From: Pseudomonas anatoliensis
GTDB lineage: Bacteria > Pseudomonadota > Gammaproteobacteria > Pseudomonadales > Pseudomonadaceae
NCBI RefSeq assembly: GCF_017976235.1
Contig: NZ_JACVHC010000007.1
Location: 1-64,000, forward strand
Direction: 5' to 3'
Length of the DNA: 64,000 nucleotides
Shown: in pieces, positions 26,302-36,400 of the stretch
How the letters are laid out: each line of letters opens with the position of its first letter
Numbering within the stretch: position 1 is the stretch's first letter
Made by a program: the position numbers and the translations under genes
Notes under the pieces: generated by a model
Told to the model about the DNA's origin: nothing
Database searches by the model: none
The model's input: the letters and a program-made list of their open reading frames with translations, nothing else

Positions 26302-27120
26302 TTACTTGAACCGCCGCTCCACCCCTTTCTCCACCAGAATCTTCGCCGAAATCTCTTCCACCGAAAAATGCGTGGAATTGATGTTCGGGATGTTTTCACG
26401 GCGAAACAGGTTTTCCACTTCGCGCACTTCAAATTCGCACTGGGCATAGCTCGAATAGCGGCTGTTGGGTTTGCGCTCGTTGCGGATCGCGGTGAGGCGG
26501 TCCGGGTCGATGGTCAGGCCGAACAGCTTGTGCTGATGGGCGCGCAGGGCGGGCGGCAGTTGCAGGCGCTCCATGTCGTCTTCGGTCAGCGGGTAGTTGG
26601 CCGCGCGGATACCAAATTGCATGGCCATGTACAGACACGTCGGCGTCTTACCACATCGCGACACGCCCACTAGAATCAGATCGGCCTTGTCGTAATAGTG
26701 CGTGCGGGCGCCGTCATCGTTGTCGAGGGCGAAGTTCACCGCCTCGATCCGCTCCATGTAATTGGAGTTGTGCCCGATCGAATGCGACTTGCCGACGGTG
26801 TAGGAAGAATGCTCGGTCAGTTCCTGTTCAAGCGGGGCCAGGAAGGTCGAGAAAATGTCGATCATGAAACCATTGGACGTTGCGAGAATCTCACGAATGT
26901 CCTGATTGACGATGGTGTCGAAGATAATCGGGCGAAAGCCGTCGGTTTCGGCGGCTTTATTGATTTGTTGTACCATGGCCCGCGCTTTATCCACGCTGTC
27001 GATGTACGGTCGCGTGAATTTGCTGAAGGTAATGTTTTCGAACTGCGCCAGGAGGCTTTGACCCAGGGTTTCGGCAGTAATGCCGGTGCCATCGGAGATA
27101 AAGAAAGCAGATCGTTTCAT
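26302..27120 (-). CDS. ppsR: PEP synthetase regulatory protein (bifunctional kinase/pyrophosphorylase)
   Basis: A 272-residue DUF299 protein that inactivates PEP synthase by ADP-dependent phosphorylation of a Thr next to the catalytic His and reactivates it by Pi-dependent dephosphorylation. The P-loop GVSRCGKT is at 152-159, and the N-terminal ISDGTGITAETLGQSLL is the family signature. It is divergent from its partner ppsA. The frame opens at 27186, but the ATG at 27120, after AAGGTG, gives the conserved MKRSAFFISDGTG start. Confidence 0.95.
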   Translation of the reverse strand: MKRSAFFISDGTGITAETLGQSLLAQFENITFSKFTRPYIDSVDKARAMVQQINKAAETDGFRPIIFDTIVNQDIREILATSNGFMIDIFSTFLAPLEQELTEHSSYTVGKSHSIGHNSNYMERIEAVNFALDNDDGARTHYYDKADLILVGVSRCGKTPTCLYMAMQFGIRAANYPLTEDDMERLQLPPALRAHQHKLFGLTIDPDRLTAIRNERKPNSRYSSYAQCEFEVREVENLFRRENIPNINSTHFSVEEISAKILVEKGVERRFK

Positions 27121-27294
27121 TTGCACCTTGGGCCTTAAGCTAATAACGAATCTTGGATATGATAGGCGCGATTTGCCGGCCGCCATTGGCCAGCATTCTC
27201 ACTTATTTTCCAGGTCCAGGCCATACAACCGGCCAACGCTCCCCCGAGCAGCCGGTTTCTGAGCTTTTCCAACACAGTTAGTGGAGAGATCACC

Positions 27295-29670
<2,376 letters not shown>

Positions 29671-29695
29671 TGGTTATGTGAACGGGCCGCTCTAC

Positions 29696-29787
29696 TGCAG
29701 GAGCGAGCCTGCTCGCGAAGACGGACTGGCATTCAACATCGATGTCGACAGATGTACCGCTTTCGCGAGCAAGCTCGCTCCCACAAG
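29696..29787. repeat. REP pair (GGAGCGAGCCTGCTCGCGAA type)
   Basis: The left arm starts CTGCAGGAGCGAGCCTGCTCGCGAA and the right arm ends TTCGCGAGCAAGCTCGCTCCCACAAG. The arms differ at several positions, unlike most copies here. Between ppsA and estX. Confidence 0.85.
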
Positions 29788-29855
29788 GGGTAAGGCTTTG
29801 AGATTTAAGTAGGGCGAGCGCCTCCGGATGCCGCCCTTTTTTGTGCAAGAGCATT

Positions 29856-30845
29856 ATGCAAAGCAGCAGTAACCTATTTCCTGTCGCCCTGATCAGCGCC
29901 GAGCGGCGCGGCGATCTGAGCGAAGACGTTTATCGTCTGAAACCCGGCAACAGCCCGGACTGGTCCGTAGAAATCGCCGTCACCCGTTTGGGCATGGCCG
30001 ATGAACCGGCGGTGCGCGGTGTGCCGGTCATTCTGTTGCACGGCAGTTTTTCCAACCGGCGATTCTGGTTCTCGCCCAAGGGTCTGGGGCTCGGCGCTTA
30101 TCTGGCACGGCTGGGCTTCGACGTGTGGATTCCGGAGATGCGCGGTCACGGTTTATCGCAGCGCAACGAGGAATACCGCAGGAACCGTGTCGCCGACTAC
30201 GCCAGGTACGATTTGCCGGCAATCGCCGCATTCGTGCGTGAGCAGAGTGGGCAGGTGCCGCACTGGATTGGCCATTCGCTGGGCGGCATTACCCTGGCGG
30301 CGGCTCTCGGTGGCGAGTATCTGGGCGAACCTGCCGTAGCGTCGGCAGCGTTTTTTGGCACTCAGGTCAGCCGTACTTACTGGCCGCTGAAGATTCCGCC
30401 GGTTGAATGGAGCGGTCGCTTCATTCTCAAGCGTTTCGCGCAGTTGTCGGGCTCACGCCTCAAGCGCGGACCGGAAGATGAGCCCATTGGCCTGGCCATC
30501 GAGAGCATGCGCTGGTACGGCCTGTTCGGCCGGTTTGGTGACAAGGACAAAGACTGGTGGGCCGGTCTGGCTGATGTTCAGGTGCCGGTGCTGGCGGTAA
30601 GTGCGGCGGGGGATCATCAGGATCCTGCGTGGGCTTGTCGCAAACTGTTCGAGCAGATGGGTTCTGAGCACAAACAGTTCATCAATCTGGGGCGCGAACA
30701 GGGCTACAACGATAATTTCGGCCATGTCGAAATGTTGGTGAGCAAGGCTGCACAGACGCAGGTATGGCCACTGGTGGCACGCTGGTTGAACGATCAGCAC
30801 ACGCCGTTACTGGGTGAGAAGCCGGATCTGGCGGCAGCGGTCTGA
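29856..30845 (+). CDS. estX: Alpha/beta hydrolase (EstX-type)
   Basis: A 329-residue alpha/beta-hydrolase. LLHGSF (61-66) is the oxyanion-hole region, the nucleophile elbow is GHSLGG with Ser141, the acid is likely the Asp of SAAGDHQDP, and the His is in NDNFGHVEM near the C-terminus. No signal peptide is evident. In P. aeruginosa the gene in this position is called estX; I use the name by synteny. Physiological substrate unknown. The frame opens at a TTG five codons upstream, but the ATG at 29856 is preferred. Confidence 0.85.
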   Translation: MQSSSNLFPVALISAERRGDLSEDVYRLKPGNSPDWSVEIAVTRLGMADEPAVRGVPVILLHGSFSNRRFWFSPKGLGLGAYLARLGFDVWIPEMRGHGLSQRNEEYRRNRVADYARYDLPAIAAFVREQSGQVPHWIGHSLGGITLAAALGGEYLGEPAVASAAFFGTQVSRTYWPLKIPPVEWSGRFILKRFAQLSGSRLKRGPEDEPIGLAIESMRWYGLFGRFGDKDKDWWAGLADVQVPVLAVSAAGDHQDPAWACRKLFEQMGSEHKQFINLGREQGYNDNFGHVEMLVSKAAQTQVWPLVARWLNDQHTPLLGEKPDLAAAV

Positions 30846-31074
30846 GTCGCGAGGCGCTGAAAAAAGGCCATTTCGTTCGGGTCGGCTTGCGGCTAAGATA
30901 TGACGCATTGTGCGGTTCTGGTCACTTTTAGTGGCTGATTTGCTATTACGTTTCAGCGTTTGTTCAGGTTCGTTCAGCGACCCTTGCATGAACTAAGGTA
31001 AACAGCGACTGCCGGAACTCGTCTCACAAGAGTGCGTCATCCTTGATCGTCTTCCTTTTTACAGGAGTTTTTCG

Positions 31075-31566
31075 ATGAACCATTACCTCACGCCTGACCT
31101 GTGCGACGCCTATCCGGAACTGGTCCAGGTGCTGGAACCGATGTTCAGCAATTTCGGCGGCCGTGATTCATTCGGCGGCGAAATCGTGACCATCAAATGC
31201 TTCGAAGACAACTCGCGGGTCAAGGAGCAGGTCGAGCTCAAAGGGAATGGCAAGGTACTGGTGGTCGACGGTGGTGGTTCGCTGCGTCATGCCCTGCTGG
31301 GGGACATGCTGGCCGAGAAAGCCGCGAAAAACGGTTGGGAAGGGCTGGTGATCTACGGTTGCATCCGCGACGTCGATATCATCGCGCAGACCGATCTGGG
31401 CGTGCAGGCCCTTGCTAGCCACCCGAGGAAGTCCAACAGGCGCGGGCTCGGCGACCTTGACGTTCCAGTAACTTTCGCCGGTGTGACGTTCCACCCGGGC
31501 CACTACATTTATGCGGACAACAACGGCGTGATCATCTCGCCGAGCCCGCTGAAGATGCCTGAATAA
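31075..31566 (+). CDS. rraA: RraA-family protein (RNase E inhibitor / HMG-aldolase-like)
   Basis: A 163-residue protein of the RraA family. E. coli RraA binds RNase E and slows mRNA decay; the same fold includes 4-hydroxy-4-methyl-2-oxoglutarate aldolases. Conserved GKVLVVDGGGSLRHALLGD and GLVIYGCIRDVDII fit the family; the RD in IRD is the motif aldolase members use for metal and substrate. Which activity applies is not decided. It begins a short run of same-strand genes (rraA, cmaX, crfX, cmpX, sigX). Confidence 0.9.
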   Translation: MNHYLTPDLCDAYPELVQVLEPMFSNFGGRDSFGGEIVTIKCFEDNSRVKEQVELKGNGKVLVVDGGGSLRHALLGDMLAEKAAKNGWEGLVIYGCIRDVDIIAQTDLGVQALASHPRKSNRRGLGDLDVPVTFAGVTFHPGHYIYADNNGVIISPSPLKMPE

Positions 31567-31587
31567 GCTTTTGACAAAGGGATGAGG

Positions 31588-32583
31588 ATGTTCGAGGAAG
31601 AAAACGCGCAATGGGGGCTGGTGCATGCCCTGGTGCTGGACGGTAGAGGCGGTGCGCGTTCGATAGCCCGGACTGAGCTCGACGATTTGCAGCTACAGGC
31701 CCATGAAAGCCTGTGGCTGCACTGGGATCGCAGTCATCCGCAAACCCAGACCTGGCTGCGCAAATCCAGCGGCCTGAACGAATTCACCTGCGACTTGCTG
31801 CTGGAAGAGAACACCCGGCCGCGCCTGTTGCCGTTGCCGGATTCCGAGTTGCTGCTGTTTTTGCGCGGTGTGAACCTCAATCCGGGTGCCGAACCGGAAG
31901 ACATGGTTTCGGTGCGGATTTTTGCCTCTGCCCAGCGTGTTATCTCCCTGCGTTTGCGTCCGTTGCGGGCCACGGATGAACTGCTGACGATTCTGGCAGA
32001 GGGCAAAGGCCCGAAAACGTCCTCCGAGCTGATCCTTTATCTGGCGCAATTCCTCACTAACAAGGTGCAGGATCTGGTCACTTGCCTCTCGGAAATCGCC
32101 GATGAGGAAGAAGAAAAGATGGATGCCGACGAACGGTATACCCCGGAGCACGGATCGATTTTGCACATCCGTCGAAGGGCGGCCGGACTGAAGCGGTTTC
32201 TCGCTCCACAACGGGATATTTTCGGCCAGATGACGCGGATAAAACTGCCGTGGTTTGTCGATGATGATGCCGATTACTGGAACGAATTGAACAACAGCCT
32301 GACCCGCTATCTCGAAGAACTCGAATTGACCCGAGAGCGCGTGGGGCTTGTCCTGGAGGCAGAAGACCGGCGTTTGAGCGTGCGCATGAATCGCACGATG
32401 TACCGCTTCGGCATCATCACCTGCATCTTTTTACCAATGAGTTTTATCACCGGTCTGCTGGGTATAAATGTGGGCGGAATTCCGTTCGCGAGCAGCCCTT
32501 ATGGTTTCCTGATCGCCTGCTTGACGGTGCTCGCCATGGCCTTCGGCCAATGGTGGTTATTCCGTCGTTTGCGCTGGGTCTGA
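31588..32583 (+). CDS. cmaX: CorA/ZntB-family divalent-cation transporter, CmaX
   Basis: A 331-residue CorA-superfamily membrane protein: a long cytosolic N-terminal funnel, then two C-terminal TM helices. The pore motif, GMN in classical CorA, reads GIN here (LLGINVGGIPFAS), as in the ZntB branch. The second TM is LIACLTVLAMAFGQWWLF. In P. aeruginosa the gene in this place is cmaX, part of the envelope-stress group with sigX and oprF. An ATG at 31582 precedes it in frame; AAGGG six nt before 31588 decides the start. Confidence 0.87.
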   Translation: MFEEENAQWGLVHALVLDGRGGARSIARTELDDLQLQAHESLWLHWDRSHPQTQTWLRKSSGLNEFTCDLLLEENTRPRLLPLPDSELLLFLRGVNLNPGAEPEDMVSVRIFASAQRVISLRLRPLRATDELLTILAEGKGPKTSSELILYLAQFLTNKVQDLVTCLSEIADEEEEKMDADERYTPEHGSILHIRRRAAGLKRFLAPQRDIFGQMTRIKLPWFVDDDADYWNELNNSLTRYLEELELTRERVGLVLEAEDRRLSVRMNRTMYRFGIITCIFLPMSFITGLLGINVGGIPFASSPYGFLIACLTVLAMAFGQWWLFRRLRWV

Positions 32584-32646
32584 ACATGGCGCATGTGACC
32601 CGACCAAATCTGCCCGCGTCTTTCACAGACATCACGAGAGGTGCGT

Positions 32647-32895
32647 ATGCACGATCCGTTTGAACAGTCTTTGCGCGACATGCTCAACGCCTCGCCGTCC
32701 AGCCGTGACGACGATGCGTGCCTGGGCCGCGTACTCAAAACCGCCAACCGTCAGGTCGGCGCCGGCGATCTGTTCAGCCTGCTGGGCCGCTGGCTGCCCG
32801 CGCTGATGATCGCCCTTAATAACGGATCGGCCCACGTCTCGCCGGTTTCCCGTCTTCGTAAACCTACCGCTCGCACTGCTGATAAGGCTGATTGA
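32647..32895 (+). CDS. crfX: CrfX, small conserved protein
   Basis: An 82-residue protein with no TM helix or known domain that I recognise. Residues 40-60 (AGDLFSLLGRWLPALMIALN) are hydrophobic and may be amphipathic. It starts six nt after AGAGG. The position between cmaX and cmpX is that of crfX in P. aeruginosa, a gene of the SigX envelope-stress neighbourhood whose function is poorly known. It ends two nt before the cmpX ATG. Confidence 0.75.
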   Translation: MHDPFEQSLRDMLNASPSSRDDDACLGRVLKTANRQVGAGDLFSLLGRWLPALMIALNNGSAHVSPVSRLRKPTARTADKAD

Positions 32896-32897
32896 AT

Positions 32898-33722
32898 ATG
32901 GAACTTGATCTCTGGACTCAGAGCCTCGTCACTGCAATGACTGCGTTGTGGACCAAAGTCGCCAACTTCATCCCGAACCTGTTCGGCGCACTGGTGGTGC
33001 TGCTGTTGGGTTTCGTCGTGGCCAAGCTGCTCGATACCTTGCTGTCCAAACTGCTCGCCAAATTGGGCCTCGATCGCCTGATGGGCGGCACCGGGCTGAC
33101 CAAGTTGCTGTCGCGCGCAGGGCTTCAGGTTCCGATCTCGACACTGATCGGCAAGATCGTTTACTGGTTCGTTCTGCTTATTTTTCTGGTTTCTGCAGCA
33201 GAATCCCTTGGCCTTGAGAGAGTTTCAGCTACGCTCGATATGCTGGCGTTGTATTTGCCGAAAGTATTTGGCGCAGCCCTGGTGTTGCTGGTGGGCGTTT
33301 TGCTCGCGCAATTGGCCAATGGGCTGGTGCGTGGGGCGGCAGAAGGCGTAGGCCTGGACTACGCTTCGGGGCTGGGGCGAATCGCTCAGGGGCTGGTGAT
33401 CATCATCAGCATCTCGGTCGCGATCAGTCAGCTTGAGGTCAAGACCGACCTGCTGAACCATGTGATTGTCATTGTATTGATTACCGTTGGTCTGGCGGTT
33501 GCGCTGGCCATGGGGTTGGGAAGCCGGGAAATTGCCGGTCAGATTCTTGCGGGAATCTATGTGCGTGAGTTGTACCAGGTTGGGCAACAAGTGCGTGTTG
33601 GCGAGGTCGAAGGTCAGATCGAAGAGATCGGCACGGTTAAAACCACATTGCTGACCGATGAGGGTGAGCTAGTCTCTCTTTCCAATCGGATCCTGCTGGA
33701 ACAGCATGTGAGTAGCCGCTAA
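32898..33722 (+). CDS. cmpX: CmpX, small mechanosensitive-channel (MscS)-like membrane protein
   Basis: A 274-residue inner-membrane protein with about five TM segments in its N-terminal two-thirds (FIPNLFGALVVLLLGFVVAKLLD, IVYWFVLLIFLVSAAESLG, VFGAALVLLVGVLLAQLANGL and others) and a short MscS-like beta domain at the end (VGQQVRVGEVEGQIEEIGTVKTTLLTDEGELV). In P. aeruginosa, CmpX loss affects membrane fluidity and SigX activity. An in-frame TTG lies two codons upstream; the ATG at 32898 is preferred. crfX and cmpX are nearly overlapping. Confidence 0.87.
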   Translation: MELDLWTQSLVTAMTALWTKVANFIPNLFGALVVLLLGFVVAKLLDTLLSKLLAKLGLDRLMGGTGLTKLLSRAGLQVPISTLIGKIVYWFVLLIFLVSAAESLGLERVSATLDMLALYLPKVFGAALVLLVGVLLAQLANGLVRGAAEGVGLDYASGLGRIAQGLVIIISISVAISQLEVKTDLLNHVIVIVLITVGLAVALAMGLGSREIAGQILAGIYVRELYQVGQQVRVGEVEGQIEEIGTVKTTLLTDEGELVSLSNRILLEQHVSSR

Positions 33723-33811
33723 TCCGGCAAACCCTGCTAATGTATGCCGCCGCGAAAGCCAGCCGAAGCTGGTTGCGGCGGACATTGACCTGACTGTCGG
33801 CACGACTTGTT

Positions 33812-34402
33812 TTGAATAAAGCCCAAACGTTATCTACGCGCTACGACCCCCGCGAGCTCTCTGATGAGGAGTTGGTCGCGCGCTCGCATACCGAGCTGTT
33901 TCACGTGACGCGCGCCTATGAAGAACTGATGCGGCGTTACCAGCGAACATTATTTAACGTCTGCGCGAGATATCTTGGGAACGATCGCGATGCAGACGAT
34001 GTCTGTCAGGAAGTGATGTTGAAGGTGTTGTATGGCCTGAAGAATTTCGAGGGGAAATCGAAGTTCAAAACCTGGCTGTACAGCATCACTTACAACGAAT
34101 GCATCACGCAGTATCGGAAGGAACGGCGAAAGCGTCGCTTGATGGACGCATTGAGTCTTGACCCCCTCGAGGAAGCGTCCGAAGAAAAGACGCCAAAACC
34201 CGAGGACAAGGGCGGGCTTGATCGCTGGCTGGTGTATGTGAACCCGATTGACCGCGAAATTCTGGTGCTACGATTTGTCGCAGAGCTTGAATTTCAGGAA
34301 ATCGCAGACATCATGCACATGGGTTTGAGTGCTACAAAAATGCGGTACAAACGCGCTCTAGATAAATTGCGTGAGAAATTTGCAGGCATTGCTGAAACTT
34401 AG
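33812..34402 (+). CDS. sigX: ECF sigma factor SigX
   Basis: A 196-residue ECF sigma factor controlling envelope, fatty-acid and oprF expression. Region 2 has NVCARYLGNDRDADDVCQEVMLKVL and KTWLYSITYNECI, and region 4 ends with IMHMGLSATKMRYKRALDKLREKF. It begins with TTG at 33812; the frame has no ATG or GTG that would keep region 2 whole, and the length matches known SigX. No anti-sigma gene follows, as expected for this group. oprF is the next gene and a known target, but I could not identify a clear SigX promoter in the 107-bp gap. Confidence 0.93.
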   Translation: MNKAQTLSTRYDPRELSDEELVARSHTELFHVTRAYEELMRRYQRTLFNVCARYLGNDRDADDVCQEVMLKVLYGLKNFEGKSKFKTWLYSITYNECITQYRKERRKRRLMDALSLDPLEEASEEKTPKPEDKGGLDRWLVYVNPIDREILVLRFVAELEFQEIADIMHMGLSATKMRYKRALDKLREKFAGIAET

Positions 34403-34509
34403 TTCAGCGCAAATATCTCTTACGTGTAGGCAAGTTCTGATAGACTTGCCGCCGAGTTGTCCCCCGGTTTGCGGGACTGCTTCACAATCACCAGATGGGG
34501 ATTTAACGG

Positions 34510-35544
34510 ATGAAACTGAAAAACACCTTGGGCTTGGCCATTGGTTCTCTTATTGCTGCCACTTCGTTCGGCGCTCTGGCACAAGGCCAAGGCGCAGTTG
34601 AAATCGAAGGCTTCGCTAAGAAAGAACAATTCGACAGCGCTCGTAACTTCAAGAACAACGGCAACCTGTTCGGCGGCTCGATCGGTTACTTCCTGACCGA
34701 CGACGTTGAACTGCGTCTGGGCTACGACGAAGTGCACAACGTACGTGCCGACGACGGCAAGAACGTAAAAGGCGCTAACACCGCTCTGGACGCTCTGTAC
34801 CACTTCAACAACCCGGGCGACATGCTGCGTCCGTACGTTTCGGCCGGTTTCTCTGACCAGAGCATCGACCAGAACGGTTCGAACGGTCGTAACCGTTCCA
34901 CCTTCGCCAACGTTGGCGGCGGTGCCAAGCTGTACTTCACTGACAACTTCTACGCCCGTGCTGGCGTTGAAGCTCAGTACAACATCGACCAGGGCGACAC
35001 CGAGTGGGCTCCAAGCGTCGGTATCGGTGTGAACTTCGGTGGCGGCTCCAAGCCTGCTGCTGCTCCAGTTCCAGCACCAGCTGAAGTCTGCTCCGACAGC
35101 GACAACGATGGCGTTTGCGACAACGTCGACAAGTGCCCAGACACCCCAGCCAACGTAACTGTTGACGCTGATGGCTGCCCGGCAGTTGCTGAAGTTGTTC
35201 GTGTTGAGCTGGACGTTAAATTTGACTTCGACAAATCTGTTGTTAAAACCAACAGCTACGGCGATATCAAAAACCTGGCTGACTTCATGAAGCAGTACCC
35301 ATCCACCACCACTACTGTTGAAGGTCACACTGACTCCGTCGGTCCTGACGCTTACAACCAGAAACTGTCCGAGCGTCGTGCAAACGCCGTTAAGCAAGTT
35401 CTGACCAACCAGTACGGTGTTGAATCGTCCCGCGTTCAGTCTGTTGGCTACGGCGAATCCCGCCCAGTTGCTGACAACAAAACTGACGCTGGCCGCGCTG
35501 TAAACCGTCGCGTAGAAGCGCAGGTTGAAGCTCAAGCTAAGTAA
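34510..35544 (+). CDS. oprF: Outer-membrane porin OprF (OmpA family)
   Basis: The major non-specific porin and structural link between outer membrane and peptidoglycan; 344 residues. A signal peptide (cleaved after ALA near residue 24) precedes an N-terminal eight-strand beta barrel. Then comes a Pro/Ala hinge (AAAPVPAPAEV) with a Cys-containing DNDGVCDNVDKCPDTP segment, and a C-terminal OmpA peptidoglycan-binding domain (VEGHTDSVGPDAYNQKLSERRA, with the Asp/Arg meso-DAP contacts). The base composition is less GC-rich than the neighbours, with T-ending codons, as is usual for very highly expressed genes. Confidence 0.97.
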   Translation: MKLKNTLGLAIGSLIAATSFGALAQGQGAVEIEGFAKKEQFDSARNFKNNGNLFGGSIGYFLTDDVELRLGYDEVHNVRADDGKNVKGANTALDALYHFNNPGDMLRPYVSAGFSDQSIDQNGSNGRNRSTFANVGGGAKLYFTDNFYARAGVEAQYNIDQGDTEWAPSVGIGVNFGGGSKPAAAPVPAPAEVCSDSDNDGVCDNVDKCPDTPANVTVDADGCPAVAEVVRVELDVKFDFDKSVVKTNSYGDIKNLADFMKQYPSTTTTVEGHTDSVGPDAYNQKLSERRANAVKQVLTNQYGVESSRVQSVGYGESRPVADNKTDAGRAVNRRVEAQVEAQAK

Positions 35545-35560
35545 TTAGCTGCCGCTCTGA

Positions 35561-35590
35561 GAAAAGCCCGGCTTAGGCCGGGCTTTTCTT
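35561..35590. terminator. Terminator between oprF and cobA
   Basis: AAAAGCCCGGC and its complement GCCGGGCTTTT around a short loop, ending in TTTTC on the plus strand and with AAAA on the other side. It serves oprF and possibly also the minus-strand cobA operon that ends at 35619. Confidence 0.85.
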
Positions 35591-35618
35591 TGTCTGCGAT
35601 TTGGTAAAGCGCCAGCAC

Positions 35619-36386
35619 TTACAAGGCGTATGCACTCCCAATGTAGGAGCTGCCGAAGGCTGCGATCTTTTGATCTTCTGCAACTGCAGCGACAGCACCA
35701 ATCACCAGGATGGCCGGACTTTTCAGCTCAAACGCAGAGGCATCCCACTCCATCGCCATCAGATCACTTCGGCACTCGCGCTGATGTGGCAGCGAGGCGT
35801 TTTCGATCATCGCTACCGGCGTATCCTCCGCCATCCCGCCCGCCAACAATTGCTCACGAATCTCGCCCAGCTTGGCCACACCCATGTAGATGACCAGCGT
35901 CGTCCCGCCTTGCGCCAGTGCCTGCCAGTTCAATTGGCTGTCATCCTGCGTATGCGCAGTCACCAGCGTCACGCCGCGCGCCACACCGCGCAGGGTCAGG
36001 GGGATATCGCACTGCGTCGCACCGGCCAGCCCGGCAGTGATGCCGTTGACCAACTCGACCTCGACACCACGCTCGCGTAACCACTGAGCCTCTTCACCGC
36101 CACGACCGAAGATGCACGGATCACCGCCCTTGAGCCGCACCACGCATTTGCCGTGACGGGCGTAGCGCAACATCAGACGATGGATGAAGGCCTGCGGCGT
36201 CGAGCGGCAGCCACCGCGCTTGCCCACCGCAATGATTCGCGCGGCGGGGCAGTGTTCCAGCACGGCATCGTTTACCAGATCATCAATCAGCACGACATCG
36301 GCCTCACGCAAGGCGCGCACCGCTTTGAGGGTCAACAGTTCCGGATCACCAGGGCCTGCGCCCACCAACCAGACTTTCGCATTCAT
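35619..36386 (-). CDS. cobA: Uroporphyrinogen-III C-methyltransferase with a REP-derived C-terminal tail
   Basis: Adds two methyls to uroporphyrinogen III to make precorrin-2, the precursor of siroheme, which NirB of the same operon requires. Its 255 residues show VWLVGAGPGDPELLTLKA, VVRLKGGDPCIFGRGGEE (SAM-binding) and VTLVTAHTQDD. The frame opens at 36482; the ATG at 36386, 14 nt after the nitrate reductase stop, is the likely start. The last ~16 residues (KIAAFGSSYIGSAYAL) are the translation of a REP element at 35641-35677, so the natural C-terminus has been replaced or extended. No effect on catalysis is expected. Confidence 0.93.
   Translation of the reverse strand: MNAKVWLVGAGPGDPELLTLKAVRALREADVVLIDDLVNDAVLEHCPAARIIAVGKRGGCRSTPQAFIHRLMLRYARHGKCVVRLKGGDPCIFGRGGEEAQWLRERGVEVELVNGITAGLAGATQCDIPLTLRGVARGVTLVTAHTQDDSQLNWQALAQGGTTLVIYMGVAKLGEIREQLLAGGMAEDTPVAMIENASLPHQRECRSDLMAMEWDASAFELKSPAILVIGAVAAVAEDQKIAAFGSSYIGSAYAL
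35641..35677. repeat. Single REP copy inside the 3' end of cobA
   Basis: One copy of TGTAGGAGCTGCCGAAGGCTGCGATC followed by TTTTGATCTT, without an inverted partner. It is translated as the tail of CobA. It is the only unpaired copy of the twenty in the window. Confidence 0.9.
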
Positions 36387-36400
36387 GGTGTCTTCCCTCA

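Noticed and set aside
34394..34430. Possible SigX promoter (GAAAC box with a CGT box) upstream of oprF
   Set aside because: The spacing between the GAAAC and CGTG boxes is about 25 nt, too long for an ECF promoter, so it was not annotated.
34420..35535. 371-codon minus-strand frame with Val-rich sequence
   Set aside because: Antisense of oprF; the Val richness comes from reading the gene's biased codons backwards.
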